Source: Chitinophagaceae bacterium (GTDB lineage: Bacteria; Bacteroidota; Bacteroidia; Chitinophagales; Chitinophagaceae). Taken from it: 64,000 bases of DNA. Shown one piece after another: positions 9,001-15,777 of this stretch. The position numbers and the translations under genes are program-made. The notes under the pieces are model-generated. The model made no database searches and was not told the origin of the DNA. It saw only the letters and a list, made by a program, of their open reading frames with translations. The DNA is taken from NCBI GenBank assembly GCA_947447465.1, contig CANFKE010000019.1, positions 1 through 64,000 of the forward strand. The letters are read 5' to 3'. The number at the start of each line of letters is the position of its first letter. The stretch's first letter is position 1.

Positions 9001-11813
9001 ATACTTGCTGCGGTAGGAGTACCCGGCGCAGCAACACAGCTAACAAACGAACTTGACAGTTGTGTTCCAGATGGATATAAAGGGCCACCTGAGCATGTTG
9101 CTCCAAGATTTCCTCCATTGAAAGGAATAACGGTATAGTAATAAGCAGTATTGCCTGTCAATCCTGTAACGGTATATGGTGGTGGAGTTGTATATTTTCC
9201 AATTACCGTACCAGTGCCTATTGTACCTGACACAGCATAATCAGTTCCGTTTACCGGGCTACCCGAAAAAGGAGAGGTACCTCTGAGCAGTAAATATCCA
9301 TCTGCAGAGCCAGTAGGGGTAAAACCAACAGTTACACCGGTTGCACTAGAGCCTGAAAATACCATAGAGGTCGGTAATGATGGATTGGCACAAGGTAAAA
9401 CGCCATAGGCACTATCTTTAAAAGTTGCACAAGCGGCTAAGCCCCCACCTGTCATTGTAATAGTTGCTACATCCGGTCCTGTTATGGTAGGGGTAACCCG
9501 GGAATACACAGGAATAGCCGGAACTATTGTACTGCCCGGAACAGAGATGGTTACGGAAGAGCTAAAAGTAGTTCCATCCAGAGATAACTGAAAGTCGGTA
9601 TTAGAAGATGTAAGCGTCACATTTCCTGTCAAACCTCTTCCTATAATACTATCCGCAATATTTGAAGAGGTAGTTGAAACGGAAACATTCCCAAAATTGA
9701 CAGTTGGGAAAGGTGATGGATATGAAGTAGCACTTGCTGCTTTCAAACTTACACCATTTACTGTACCAATTACTGCAACTGTAGGCAATGTTGGTACCGA
9801 CCCTCCGCTAAAAGTTATATTTCCACTATAAGATCCCGGCAAAACGGTATCCATCTTAACATATACAGATGAGTTAATGGCACAATTCGCAAATGGCATG
9901 GTAATGATCTTGGCATAGGTAATATTATCTGATGACACCTTAAATCCAAGAGGCGCTGTTACCGTAATATTTCCTGTACCCGTTGTATTTGCAGTTGTAT
10001 TTAGCAGGTCAGTTCCTGTGAGTGTAAAAGACTGTGCAGTAGATGGTATTGCGCAACTATTGACTGTAAAGGCCGGCAATGAAGAAACTGAAGTTGTTAA
10101 GATCTCCGTTTTTTTAGCACTAACTGCAAATATTGCAGGATAAGTAGTTGTGCCGGATGTAGAAGTGGCAGTAATACTATTGATCAGCTTGTTATAATTG
10201 CCGGAATTTAGATTCAAAATTACCCTATACAAATATGGACACGTACTTACGGCATCAGTAGCATTTACACGGGTAATAATTGAGCCTACGGTTGAACTGG
10301 TTGAACACCAGTCTTGAAGTACATTACCTGTAAATGCTTGGGTGCTGCCATCACTAAAATTAACAGTGTAGGTTACGGTGTTTGCTCCGTTTGCTGTATT
10401 ACTTAAGATGTATAATGTTGTAGCTGCAATAGGAGTTGTAAATGTAAGTGTACCGGCAGGGCTTGTAGAACCTGTTGAGAATAGATAGCAGTTATTCTGG
10501 AAGTAAGGTCTGAATTGATAAACTACGCCTGCTACAGACTCCAACATGTTACCGCCGATAGGTAAACTGTTCATTGCGCCATTATTGTAAAAATCAGACG
10601 CTACCAGATTATTTCCGGCATGATCAAATGCATTGAGCGTTGCTGTAATATCTGATACACTACCCGGGATAAAAGATCCTGTTCCTCCACCAGAACCTGA
10701 TATCGTATTCCCACCATCTGCAATAATATCATAGTTAAAACTTGAAGCATTCAAGGTTACAGGAACTACTACCGGCATTGTGATCGGGTATATTACGCTT
10801 GCAGACATAAGTCCGGTTGTTGTATATACTGGAGTTACTCTGTAATAATATTTAGTTCCTGTCGTCAATCCTGTAACAGTTGCTGATGTAGCCGGAGCAG
10901 ACACTGACACAGGGTACCCTGCAATGTAAGTAGCTAATGTAGGACTAGTGGAAACTTCAATAGTATATGATGCAGCCGTTCCTGTAATCGGACTCCAATT
11001 TATTGTAAAACCAGTATTAGAGATTGCACTAGGAGAAAGTAATCTAAGATTAGGTGTCCAGTCAAGAGTTAATCCGGAAGCAGGAAAATATTGTGTTGAT
11101 GTACGTAATAAGGTACAGGTAGCAGTATTAACAGTACCTGGCTTTAGCAATGCCCAGTTAAATCCTGATGCAGAAGCAGCAGTTGTAGTAGTTGATGTAG
11201 CATTCTCGGTCCAGTTCACAAAATCAGAAGAAGTTGCCCCTTCAATACCTACCTGAGCAGTAACGGTAGCTGCTGTAGCACCCTGAACAAATGAGCTATA
11301 CATAACCTCCGCTTTATTGGTAGTTTCGAAGAGATTGATCTCGAATGTCATGGTACTATTAGATAATGAACCCGGTACCGCATTTGTCCAGATGATGGAA
11401 AATATTCTGTTAGGTGCCGTTCCGGTAACACCATAGGTAACAGGACTTACACTAGAAAGTGAATTGCATGCTAAAGCTGCAACTGTGCCGGTAACACCCG
11501 ATGTTGGTGATGATAATGGAGTATAGTTTGTTGATGTGCTAGCCGCTCCGAAAGTTATATATCCATTTGGATTAACATAGCAGGTAGTGTAGTTGGCACC
11601 TAAAAAGTTAAAAGAAAATGGGATAGTTATAGTAGCCGTAGCTGCAGTTCCCCCACTCCAACTAGCTCCAAATAAGCTGGTTGTGACACCTGGAGATATG
11701 AATACACCTCCGGTTGATTTTGTTTGGAGGTAAGAACTTTGAACTGTTTGTGCACCAGCTATATTGCCTGAAAAGATAAAGAGTAGCAGAACAACTAAAG
11801 ATCTGAACGACAT
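1..11813 (-). CDS. Giant secreted Ig/FN3-repeat surface protein (3' end outside window)
   Basis: The minus-strand frame starting at the ATG at 11813-11811 stays open to the left edge, giving at least 3,937 residues. The start MSFRSLVVLLLFIFSGNIAGAQT is a signal peptide. Residues ~24-260 form a beta-rich domain (ITIPFSFNF...NPNGYITFG). FN3 domains follow (first ~271-345). From about residue 345 to 2,200 comes a super-module repeated about three times: a sandwich domain, paired Ig-like domains and an FN3 domain ending in the landmark CSGGPLYPSGTQL (near 9070, 7105 and 5365). A GEVED-like segment (LWVDLNNNGSFLDAGE) lies near 6570. From about 4100 to 1060 there are many CHU_C/PKD-like repeats of the type TYTWSPSAGLSASTGSS. 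The visible end has WVGGTSGHETDWGTSTNW, common in Bacteroidota adhesins. A T9SS sorting domain is expected beyond the window but is not seen. Role inferred: cell-surface adhesin or matrix protein. Composition is strongly Thr/Ser/Val-rich. Confidence 0.88.
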   Translation of the reverse strand, partial: MSFRSLVVLLLFIFSGNIAGAQTVQSSYLQTKSTGGVFISPGVTTSLFGASWSGGTAATATITIPFSFNFLGANYTTCYVNPNGYITFGAASTSTNYTPLSSPTSGVTGTVAALACNSLSSVSPVTYGVTGTAPNRIFSIIWTNAVPGSLSNSTMTFEINLFETTNKAEVMYSSFVQGATAATVTAQVGIEGATSSDFVNWTENATSTTTTAASASGFNWALLKPGTVNTATCTLLRTSTQYFPASGLTLDWTPNLRLLSPSAISNTGFTINWSPITGTAASYTIEVSTSPTLATYIAGYPVSVSAPATSATVTGLTTGTKYYYRVTPVYTTTGLMSASVIYPITMPVVVPVTLNASSFNYDIIADGGNTISGSGGGTGSFIPGSVSDITATLNAFDHAGNNLVASDFYNNGAMNSLPIGGNMLESVAGVVYQFRPYFQNNCYLFSTGSTSPAGTLTFTTPIAATTLYILSNTANGANTVTYTVNFSDGSTQAFTGNVLQDWCSTSSTVGSIITRVNATDAVSTCPYLYRVILNLNSGNYNKLINSITATSTSGTTTYPAIFAVSAKKTEILTTSVSSLPAFTVNSCAIPSTAQSFTLTGTDLLNTTANTTGTGNITVTAPLGFKVSSDNITYAKIITMPFANCAINSSVYVKMDTVLPGSYSGNITFSGGSVPTLPTVAVIGTVNGVSLKAASATSYPSPFPTVNFGNVSVSTTSSNIADSIIGRGLTGNVTLTSSNTDFQLSLDGTTFSSSVTISVPGSTIVPAIPVYSRVTPTITGPDVATITMTGGGLAACATFKDSAYGVLPCANPSLPTSMVFSGSSATGVTVGFTPTGSADGYLLLRGTSPFSGSPVNGTDYAVSGTIGTGTVIGKYTTPPPYTVTGLTGNTAYYYTVIPFNGGNLGATCSGGPLYPSGTQLSSSFVSCVAAPGTPTAASISSTSLVASWSASVGGSASAVTYSVEVSTSNTFATGIFGSPFVTSGTSLTLTGLMSNTTYYIRVTAIGACNSTVSGTLTTATIDNYNTITISGGFNGDGVANGTGNPSTVSQSFGSVAFDGANYSLVASDYSYGGFTATTGSLPVSGLISSAITSGLKWQLASYSGNNMLRLPGGSVGTGTLTFTTPQYASSLYVTATASNSGVTISSTTVTYEDNSTETFGSWALPDWFSTTNRAVLGIGRIIVTTGAPSGTAGSTPSLFQNIIANTTYNKKVKSIGFTTSGTTASNSYVGIMAVSAKSGVLNASVTTLSSFANTNTGCASTSQSFQINGGSLFPAAAVIIAKAPAGFQVSNDNVTWDTVANFTATGNIIAGSTVYVRFKPTTLGLASGNITFSGGTINTSPAIAVSGTGVGVAFTPTTTAAFGPVSVSTISPAITYTLTGTSLTAGTITVTSSNPDFLVSADSSTWASSYSFANGTSLSAPLYIRFIPSSAIAESATISITGTSIPCSLPTIAATGLGTTPCISPSNATTLTFTGVTSTSATIGFTPVGSADGYILVRSYSSFSGGSDPISGHAYVVNDTFGNGRVVGFYNTAPPYAVSSLVGNTSYYFTVIPFNGGVVGGTCSGGPLYPAGSPLMGNLITCPSAPSISSTSATSSTITVNWASILGGSAYSTINYSVDIALDNAFTMPVAGSPFVVSSPATSLTATSIPGGGTYYCRIKGITSGCITAYGATISVTTSAYCIPTWTAGCSQWRVYSMNTTGISFTGTCGSSPDQSTTIDTMITGVGKLHTIVAGQYLTVGLWVDLNNNGSFLDAGEMIYSEFINAGPSSTYSPVLVIPTGTSAGYHRMRVLASWPSITTPCAAYSGAGGGNYYDFTVYVKVPVLNTSVTSLPAFSSTATCSNSSVQTLTINSSLLAPASGSIIAHAPLGYQVSADGSTWDTTASFSYSGSALSSTTVYTRFSPMSVGTISGNITFTGGGIIPTLVSVTGVGNGLTLSSTTTAAFGPVDISTVSAAQTYSITGSGLTSGSVTISTSNPDFQVSPDNVTFYITNYSFSSGTSLSSTPIYIKFTPTSTGAQTATITITGSTGCTLTITATGYGSNPCSAPLVPTSISFTGTSESATTLSFTPSASVDGYLVIRSYSTFAGGADPISAHTYALNDTFGNGRVVGVYATLPPYAFSGLAANTSYYYTVIPFNGGLTGTCSGGPLYPSGTQLSGSVITCPAAPGAPTASSPTSGGMVINWTAPAGGSASAINYIVEVASDTGFTSPVTGSPFTVAGPSTSLLVGGLSVTTTYYFRVKASGSCIGVASTRGNGTTSLYDYTTVTLTSGSFNQDVIAEGTANPTSSTTTDFDGASYAFISQTYNYAGNVPSGTNYLPSSGAFTSAFTSGLPYQLASYAGNNTLRLLAGATGTLTFATPQYASQLYFLGSSGSGAASNVRFTANYEDGSTDILNATIADWYGGTPIAIGNVGRVNRSTGVVDAAGSTGPNFYQYNLPVSSSNYTKRIVSVGVNYTGTGGVVNITAVSKLGGILYASTNILSAFPSTDIGCNSSAQSFTINGSSLYPTGGSIIATAPAGFQISADGTTWGTTATFTYSVNNLSTRTVYVRFTPVSVGSIAGNITFSGGTANNTPVIAVSGTATSITVAASGSASTYCTSGSAITLTGTGGTTYTWSPSAGLSASTGSSVTASPAATTTYTVTGYNSTGCTFSTNTVTVVYNTPTIPVTGPSSVLCLPGVMALTETGIGGTWSSSDNTVATVSSAGIVYGITAAPVTITYSNPACGGNSTYAITVAPGGFTVSVSASSPTYCSTGSSVSLTATGATTYTWYPTDGLDVATGSSVNATPTVTTVYTVVGTTGACSNANTITIWNTTPGIISGGVTSLCPTITNTTTWADTTAGGLWSVSPVSGVATITSGGVITAIGAGTATITYDKSGCYVTRALTVNALPSLSATPSTAMVCGGVGVTLTATGASSYSWAPAGSLSSPIGASVVATPSSATTYTITGTSSAGCVSTMTKTVTVGPGVYAAASVGTASVCPGGSTTLGSSATTSSGTNYAVTSTPYSLVSFTSAGSVTGDDVYSGGITIPFTFNFYGVNYNAVNINTNGILSFSNLTACTGCSNFTNYACPSSGLLGETGTGIAFGNHDCNASGTMITYGTTGTAPNRQFIIRYNSLIGYSGTGTLSGEVILNENSSIDMMITSLTPGTSTYSSTFGLQSGTATVGIAPAGRSAMATSTAISTAEGWHFAPTLTSGSYSWSPATGLNSSVVSGPTATLSTATVYTVTITDPSSGCYGTATAAVGVYTPPAVVITAPLIGCAGTAITASGASSYTWSPSSGLNATTGASVTPNATVTGTPVYTVTGRDANNCIGTASIAVNPVPVLTVTAASTICNGGSATLLASGANTYSWTNSATLNSSTNAAVTATPSSTTTYSVSGVSLVGCASLVSPGRTITVNAIPVAGILSAPSNYCIGSGSPITITTGSATGTGTLSSYNWSGPAAFTTTTSSPSVSFTPASSAATGVYSLTVTYPGSGCVSNPVTTGTITVANYPAVFNVTGGSGCSSTGITIGLDGSEDLNYTYALKRGATTVATLAGTTNTLSFAPVTASGTYSIVATGPAGCQTNMNGSSVINTTPSASVSSAMPNICQPTTSASVGLSSIVGAPNSYNIVWDATATGDGGFSNISAATLSGSSVTLFFNPAGGAGSFDGSLTLSNGACTSPAYPVHVIVHANPSVAVSAINIPCVGYAGSIDFTGTDSATVSYNIDGGTTNSFVFSGTSYSLSSGVINSAHNYLIIDAHNAVCTTAVGTTITIDPTPMAWVGGTSGHETDWGTSTNWSCGFVPTVADDVLITPVVSGFDPSIPTFFSATTRNLIISSGGVLNIDADGKVDIMGDFSNNNVVRGEGSIVLSGSSAQNITGVGTTSNLQLNNSNGATINTGSRLIIGNTITITSGTLTTNDSLELASTDTFSTARIAALTSSGADISGKVKVDQYVMG

Positions 11814-11917
11814 AACGAATGAATTTTCTGAAATAAAATACTTGCGAAGAATGTGGGTGTGCTTTTTCATGATGGTCGTATTTTCTGAGATTTATTATTA
11901 TCTTAATATTCTCTTTA

Positions 11918-11931
11918 CAAACATAACTTTG
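11918..11931. promoter_or_regulatory. Overlapping divergent -7-like elements
   Basis: The 304-bp gap between the giant surface protein and the response regulator contains TAACTTTG on the plus strand (11924-11931) and TATGTTTG on the minus strand (11925-11918). Both fit the Bacteroidota -7 consensus TAnnTTTG and they overlap. No clear -33 TTG partner is seen for either, so this is a tentative divergent promoter. Otherwise the gap is AT-rich with nothing recognisable. Confidence 0.3.
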
Positions 11932-12117
11932 TTGCAGACCCTCATAGATAGAATAAGTTCTAGCCTAAATTGAGGATATTAACTAAATGGGATATTTAGC
12001 CTTAAAACCTTGCTGGATAAAGGTTTCGATAGAACTAATTCTACAGCGTGAACATTAACGATCTTAATTATTCTACCTTTATGATTCACCATCTATAACA
12101 ACTTTATTCATTTTAGT

Positions 12118-12726
12118 ATGACTCCTAAAATATTAATCGTTGATGACCACAGCATGATCCGCAAAGGAGTAAAACTGTTACTTCAATTGAACCTTGGGTA
12201 CAATGATGTTGAAGAGGTAGCCAGCTGTGCAGAACTAATGAGCGAACTGAAAAAAAATAAGTACACTCATCTGTTACTTGATATAATATTACCTGATGGC
12301 ACCACTCTGGAAATATTACCTAACATTAACAACCTATATCCTGATCTGAATATCATGATGTTCTCTATGCAGCCTGCAAGTGTATATAGTGAAGCACTGA
12401 AGAAATATGGGATCAGATATTACTTGTCTAAAACATCACCTGAAGAAAAAACAATAGCTCAACTTAAAGCATTTCTTTCTGATGAAGCAGTTATAGAAAA
12501 GGCAGGAGACAATAAATACCACAATCCATTTTCTGACCTGTCAGCAAGAGAGTTGGAAGTACTGCATTATCTGCTTAAGGGCCAGGGAACAAAGTATATA
12601 TCCAATGTTCTGAATTTGCGTATGAACACGATCTCTACGATCAAAAAAAGGATATTTGATAAGACCAATACTGAAAACACCAAAACTCTTACTGAGTTGG
12701 CTGTGTTGTATAATGTTAGCTACTAA
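12118..12726 (+). CDS. LuxR/NarL-family response regulator
   Basis: 202 residues. The receiver domain (~4-115) has the acidic pair D9/D10 (IVDDHS), the phosphoacceptor D55 (LLLDIILPDG), S83 and the invariant K105 (YYLSKTS). The C-terminal GerE-type helix-turn-helix (~135-195) contains SARELEVLHYLLKGQ and the recognition segment LNLRMNTISTIKKRI. It is a DNA-binding output regulator. It lies 34 bp upstream of a sensor kinase gene on the same strand, so the two are probably co-transcribed partners. It diverges from the giant surface-protein gene, which makes that gene a plausible target (inference from position only). Confidence 0.93.
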   Translation: MTPKILIVDDHSMIRKGVKLLLQLNLGYNDVEEVASCAELMSELKKNKYTHLLLDIILPDGTTLEILPNINNLYPDLNIMMFSMQPASVYSEALKKYGIRYYLSKTSPEEKTIAQLKAFLSDEAVIEKAGDNKYHNPFSDLSARELEVLHYLLKGQGTKYISNVLNLRMNTISTIKKRIFDKTNTENTKTLTELAVLYNVSY

Positions 12727-12760
12727 TTATGAATTACTTATGTAAGCAAGAAACAAGGCT

Positions 12761-15700
12761 ATGCTAAAAAAACTACTATTCATTCTTACTTACATACTGA
12801 TCGTATTTAGTAAACTATCTGTAGGGCAACACAGTTATAATTTTGAATACATAACGACTGAAAATGGCCTTCCATCTGATGGCATAAAAGGCTTGGTCAT
12901 TGATGAAAGATTAGGATTTCTATGGATAGCCACAGAAGCCGGCCTTGTGAGGTATAACGGGCAACACTTTTCTATTTTCAATAACGAAAATCACGCCACA
13001 CTCATTAGTGACAAGGTATTTCCACTTTGTAAAAGGCCTGACAACAATATATTTGCCTTAACAGGGAAAAGAATTCTACTCGTTTCCGGCAATAAACTAT
13101 CAACATACAAAAACGAAGAGTTCTATTCAAAACATAGTAATGATCTGATCAATGTTTATTTGCACAATGGTCCGGTACTACATGCCAATACAGGAGTAAA
13201 TAACTATGATAGATTTCTGCCTATCGATTCAACTCTTTGCCTTGTTGAAAAAGATGATACACTCTGGGAATTCAGAGCCGGAGAGAACCAAAAAAAATAC
13301 TTGATTCCGTTGTTTAAAAATGGTTATTCCTTTGAGATCGACAATAAGGTTTTCTTTTATGATCAAAATGACAATTTCTATATCTATGACTCTGCTGATC
13401 GAAAATTAAAAAGTGTTACATTAATAAATAAGCCTGGATCAGAGTTCTCTTTTCCTGCCGGCAAGAAGCATTTATACTGGCAGTCAGGAATGAATGAGCC
13501 GATAGCGTTGGCCGGCACCAACGCATGGACTCTCAGCTATAAAGATGGTAAAATTCTTGCTGAACTGATATGTACTGATATTCCGCAAAATTTTTCTATC
13601 AAGTTCGTTCAGTACTGGAAAGCTGAACATATTTTAGTACTTGGTACAACCTCTAAGGGTATTATTATAATAAGAGAAAATTATCTGCAAAACATAAAAA
13701 AGAACAGAACTGAATTTGATGAGCCTAACGCAATATACTCTCAAATATTACTATCTAATGGCAACATACTAACAAATACGGGTGATGTTCTGGGACCATA
13801 TAAAGGAGCACCATCTGTTATTCCCATAAAAAGAGCATATAACAACAATACCATCATTTCAAGAGATAGTGTTTTGTGGTACACCGCAAATGATACGCTC
13901 TACAAATATGAATACAGACACAATTCCTCAAAAAAGGTCAGCTATATCTCCGGTGCTGGTTATGTCGCATTTCTTGAGACAAAGGAGCAATTATACGTAG
14001 CTAATCACAAAGCATTATATGCAATTATAAATGATAGTCTATGTCCCTTAGTTCAATATAAAAACCTGGGTTATCCGTACAATTTGTCAGATTATAAACC
14101 AGGTACTGTAGCTATAGCAATGGCTACTGGCTTGTTCAAATTTGATCTGAAAAGCAATAAGTTAGATACACTTATGCTGACTCAGTATCCGGTTCGTGAG
14201 TTGTGGAAATATAAAGAGTACTTATTCATTGGTACATACGGACAAGGTATTTACATAATGAAGGATGAAAAGATAAAAAAATTGCCGCTTGACAATAATA
14301 ATTACCTTGATTATACGCATTGTTTCATGCTGGACAGCACTGGTTATTGCTGGATGAGCACCAACAGGGGGTTGTTTAAAGCTAGCTTAAATGACATGAT
14401 CTCTGCTAGAGGAAAAGGAACAACATATGTTTATTATCAATTCTATGGCCGAAATGAAGGTATGGACATTACAGAGATGAATGGTGGTTGTACTCCGTGT
14501 GCTATTTGGTTGGCCAACAGAAATATTTCATTCCCTACTATGGATGGAGCGCTGTGGGTAAGCCCCACAATGCCAATCCGATTGCCGGATAGTAATATTT
14601 TCATTGATCAGATAATTGTTAATGGTCGCAGATTGGATACACCTGTTGTTGATTGTATGTATTTCGATGCTCACACTAATGACATATCTTTCAATCTAGG
14701 ATTTTCAGCGTGGTGCGATAAAGAAAATCTATATCTTCAATATACACTCGATACAACTATTAATAAGTGGCAGAAGATCAGTGTTGAGCATCCCGTCATT
14801 CGCCTCAGCAATTTACCCTACGGCCAGTACACTTTATATATCAGAAAGCTAACAGGGTTCGGTGAAAATAATTTTGTTATCAAGAAGATCTGTTTTGAGA
14901 TCCAGCCACCTTGGTATATGCGTTGGTGGGGACAAGCCTCGATAATTTTTCTTTTCCTTTTAATAGTTGCTATTGCGTCAATTCTTGCCAACAGGAGTTC
15001 ACTAAGACGACAAATACGATTGAGGAATCTACTTGATAAAAAGACCACTGAGATACTTAAACAGAATGAACAATTGGAGAAAAATGACAGAATAAAGACC
15101 CGTCTGATCTCTATAATTAGTCATGACATTATCACACCATTAAAATTTCTTCACCTGACAAGTAAGTATCTTTTCGAACGAAAAGCCTCGCTTACAGAGA
15201 ACTTGCAAACTGAAACTCTGGAAGAGGTAGTTAATACATCCAGAGAGCTTGAGCTATTGTCAACTAACATACTTAACTGGATCAAATATCAAAATGAAGA
15301 GCGACGAATAGTAAAAGAGCAAATCAACCTCCATGATCTGGTGGAACAGGTTTTTGTAGTATTAAAATCATTAGCTCATAAGAATCATACAGAGCTGATC
15401 AATGATATACCTAAAGACCTGTCTCTCAATCAATTTGTTGACCCATTAAGAGTCATTATCTATAATCTTGTTGTCAATGCGATCAACTTTACCAAACACG
15501 GTAGCATAACCGTAAGTTGTGAAAAATTATCAGATGAGTTGCAGGTTAGAGTAACTGATACCGGCATGGGAATGAGCCGCACTCAGGTCAATAATATCAA
15601 GTCAGATCTTGTAGTTGTATCTGCTACTAATGTTAACAAAAGAAGCGGTCATGGTCTTGGATTCCTTATCATCAAAGACCTGCTCAAAATGATCAATGGA

Positions 15701-15763
15701 AGATTTGATATTGAAAGTAAAGTCAATCAAGGCACAACAGTATCCATTACCTTTTCTGAGTAA
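12761..15763 (+). CDS. Two-component propeller sensor histidine kinase
   Basis: 1,000 residues. A signal peptide (MLKKLLFILTYILIVFSKLSVGQ) leads into a periplasmic beta-propeller of Reg_prop-type repeats (GLPSDGIKGLVIDERLGFLWIAT; GYCWMSTNRGLFK). A Y_Y_Y domain (~640-705) precedes one membrane helix (~720-740). The cytoplasmic kinase has the phosphoacceptor H788 (ISHDIITPLK), the N-box around N906 (NLVVNAINFTKHG), DTGMGM, and GHGLGFLIIKDLL, so all catalytic boxes are present. Unlike many Bacteroidota one-protein hybrids it has no receiver or AraC output; the regulator 34 bp upstream supplies that role. The propeller suggests an extracytoplasmic ligand, not identifiable from sequence. Confidence 0.93.
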   Translation: MLKKLLFILTYILIVFSKLSVGQHSYNFEYITTENGLPSDGIKGLVIDERLGFLWIATEAGLVRYNGQHFSIFNNENHATLISDKVFPLCKRPDNNIFALTGKRILLVSGNKLSTYKNEEFYSKHSNDLINVYLHNGPVLHANTGVNNYDRFLPIDSTLCLVEKDDTLWEFRAGENQKKYLIPLFKNGYSFEIDNKVFFYDQNDNFYIYDSADRKLKSVTLINKPGSEFSFPAGKKHLYWQSGMNEPIALAGTNAWTLSYKDGKILAELICTDIPQNFSIKFVQYWKAEHILVLGTTSKGIIIIRENYLQNIKKNRTEFDEPNAIYSQILLSNGNILTNTGDVLGPYKGAPSVIPIKRAYNNNTIISRDSVLWYTANDTLYKYEYRHNSSKKVSYISGAGYVAFLETKEQLYVANHKALYAIINDSLCPLVQYKNLGYPYNLSDYKPGTVAIAMATGLFKFDLKSNKLDTLMLTQYPVRELWKYKEYLFIGTYGQGIYIMKDEKIKKLPLDNNNYLDYTHCFMLDSTGYCWMSTNRGLFKASLNDMISARGKGTTYVYYQFYGRNEGMDITEMNGGCTPCAIWLANRNISFPTMDGALWVSPTMPIRLPDSNIFIDQIIVNGRRLDTPVVDCMYFDAHTNDISFNLGFSAWCDKENLYLQYTLDTTINKWQKISVEHPVIRLSNLPYGQYTLYIRKLTGFGENNFVIKKICFEIQPPWYMRWWGQASIIFLFLLIVAIASILANRSSLRRQIRLRNLLDKKTTEILKQNEQLEKNDRIKTRLISIISHDIITPLKFLHLTSKYLFERKASLTENLQTETLEEVVNTSRELELLSTNILNWIKYQNEERRIVKEQINLHDLVEQVFVVLKSLAHKNHTELINDIPKDLSLNQFVDPLRVIIYNLVVNAINFTKHGSITVSCEKLSDELQVRVTDTGMGMSRTQVNNIKSDLVVVSATNVNKRSGHGLGFLIIKDLLKMINGRFDIESKVNQGTTVSITFSE

Positions 15764-15777
15764 CAAAGTGAGCATAT

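Noticed and set aside
238-11256. Many short reading frames on both strands inside the giant gene
   Set aside because: They are shadows in a long repetitive Thr/Val-rich gene; the minus-strand frame from 11813 is open throughout and encodes coherent Ig/FN3 domains.
11764-11973. Plus-strand frame of 69 codons over the adhesin start
   Set aside because: It overlaps the signal-peptide region and promoter of the giant gene, has no recognisable domain and no promoter of its own.
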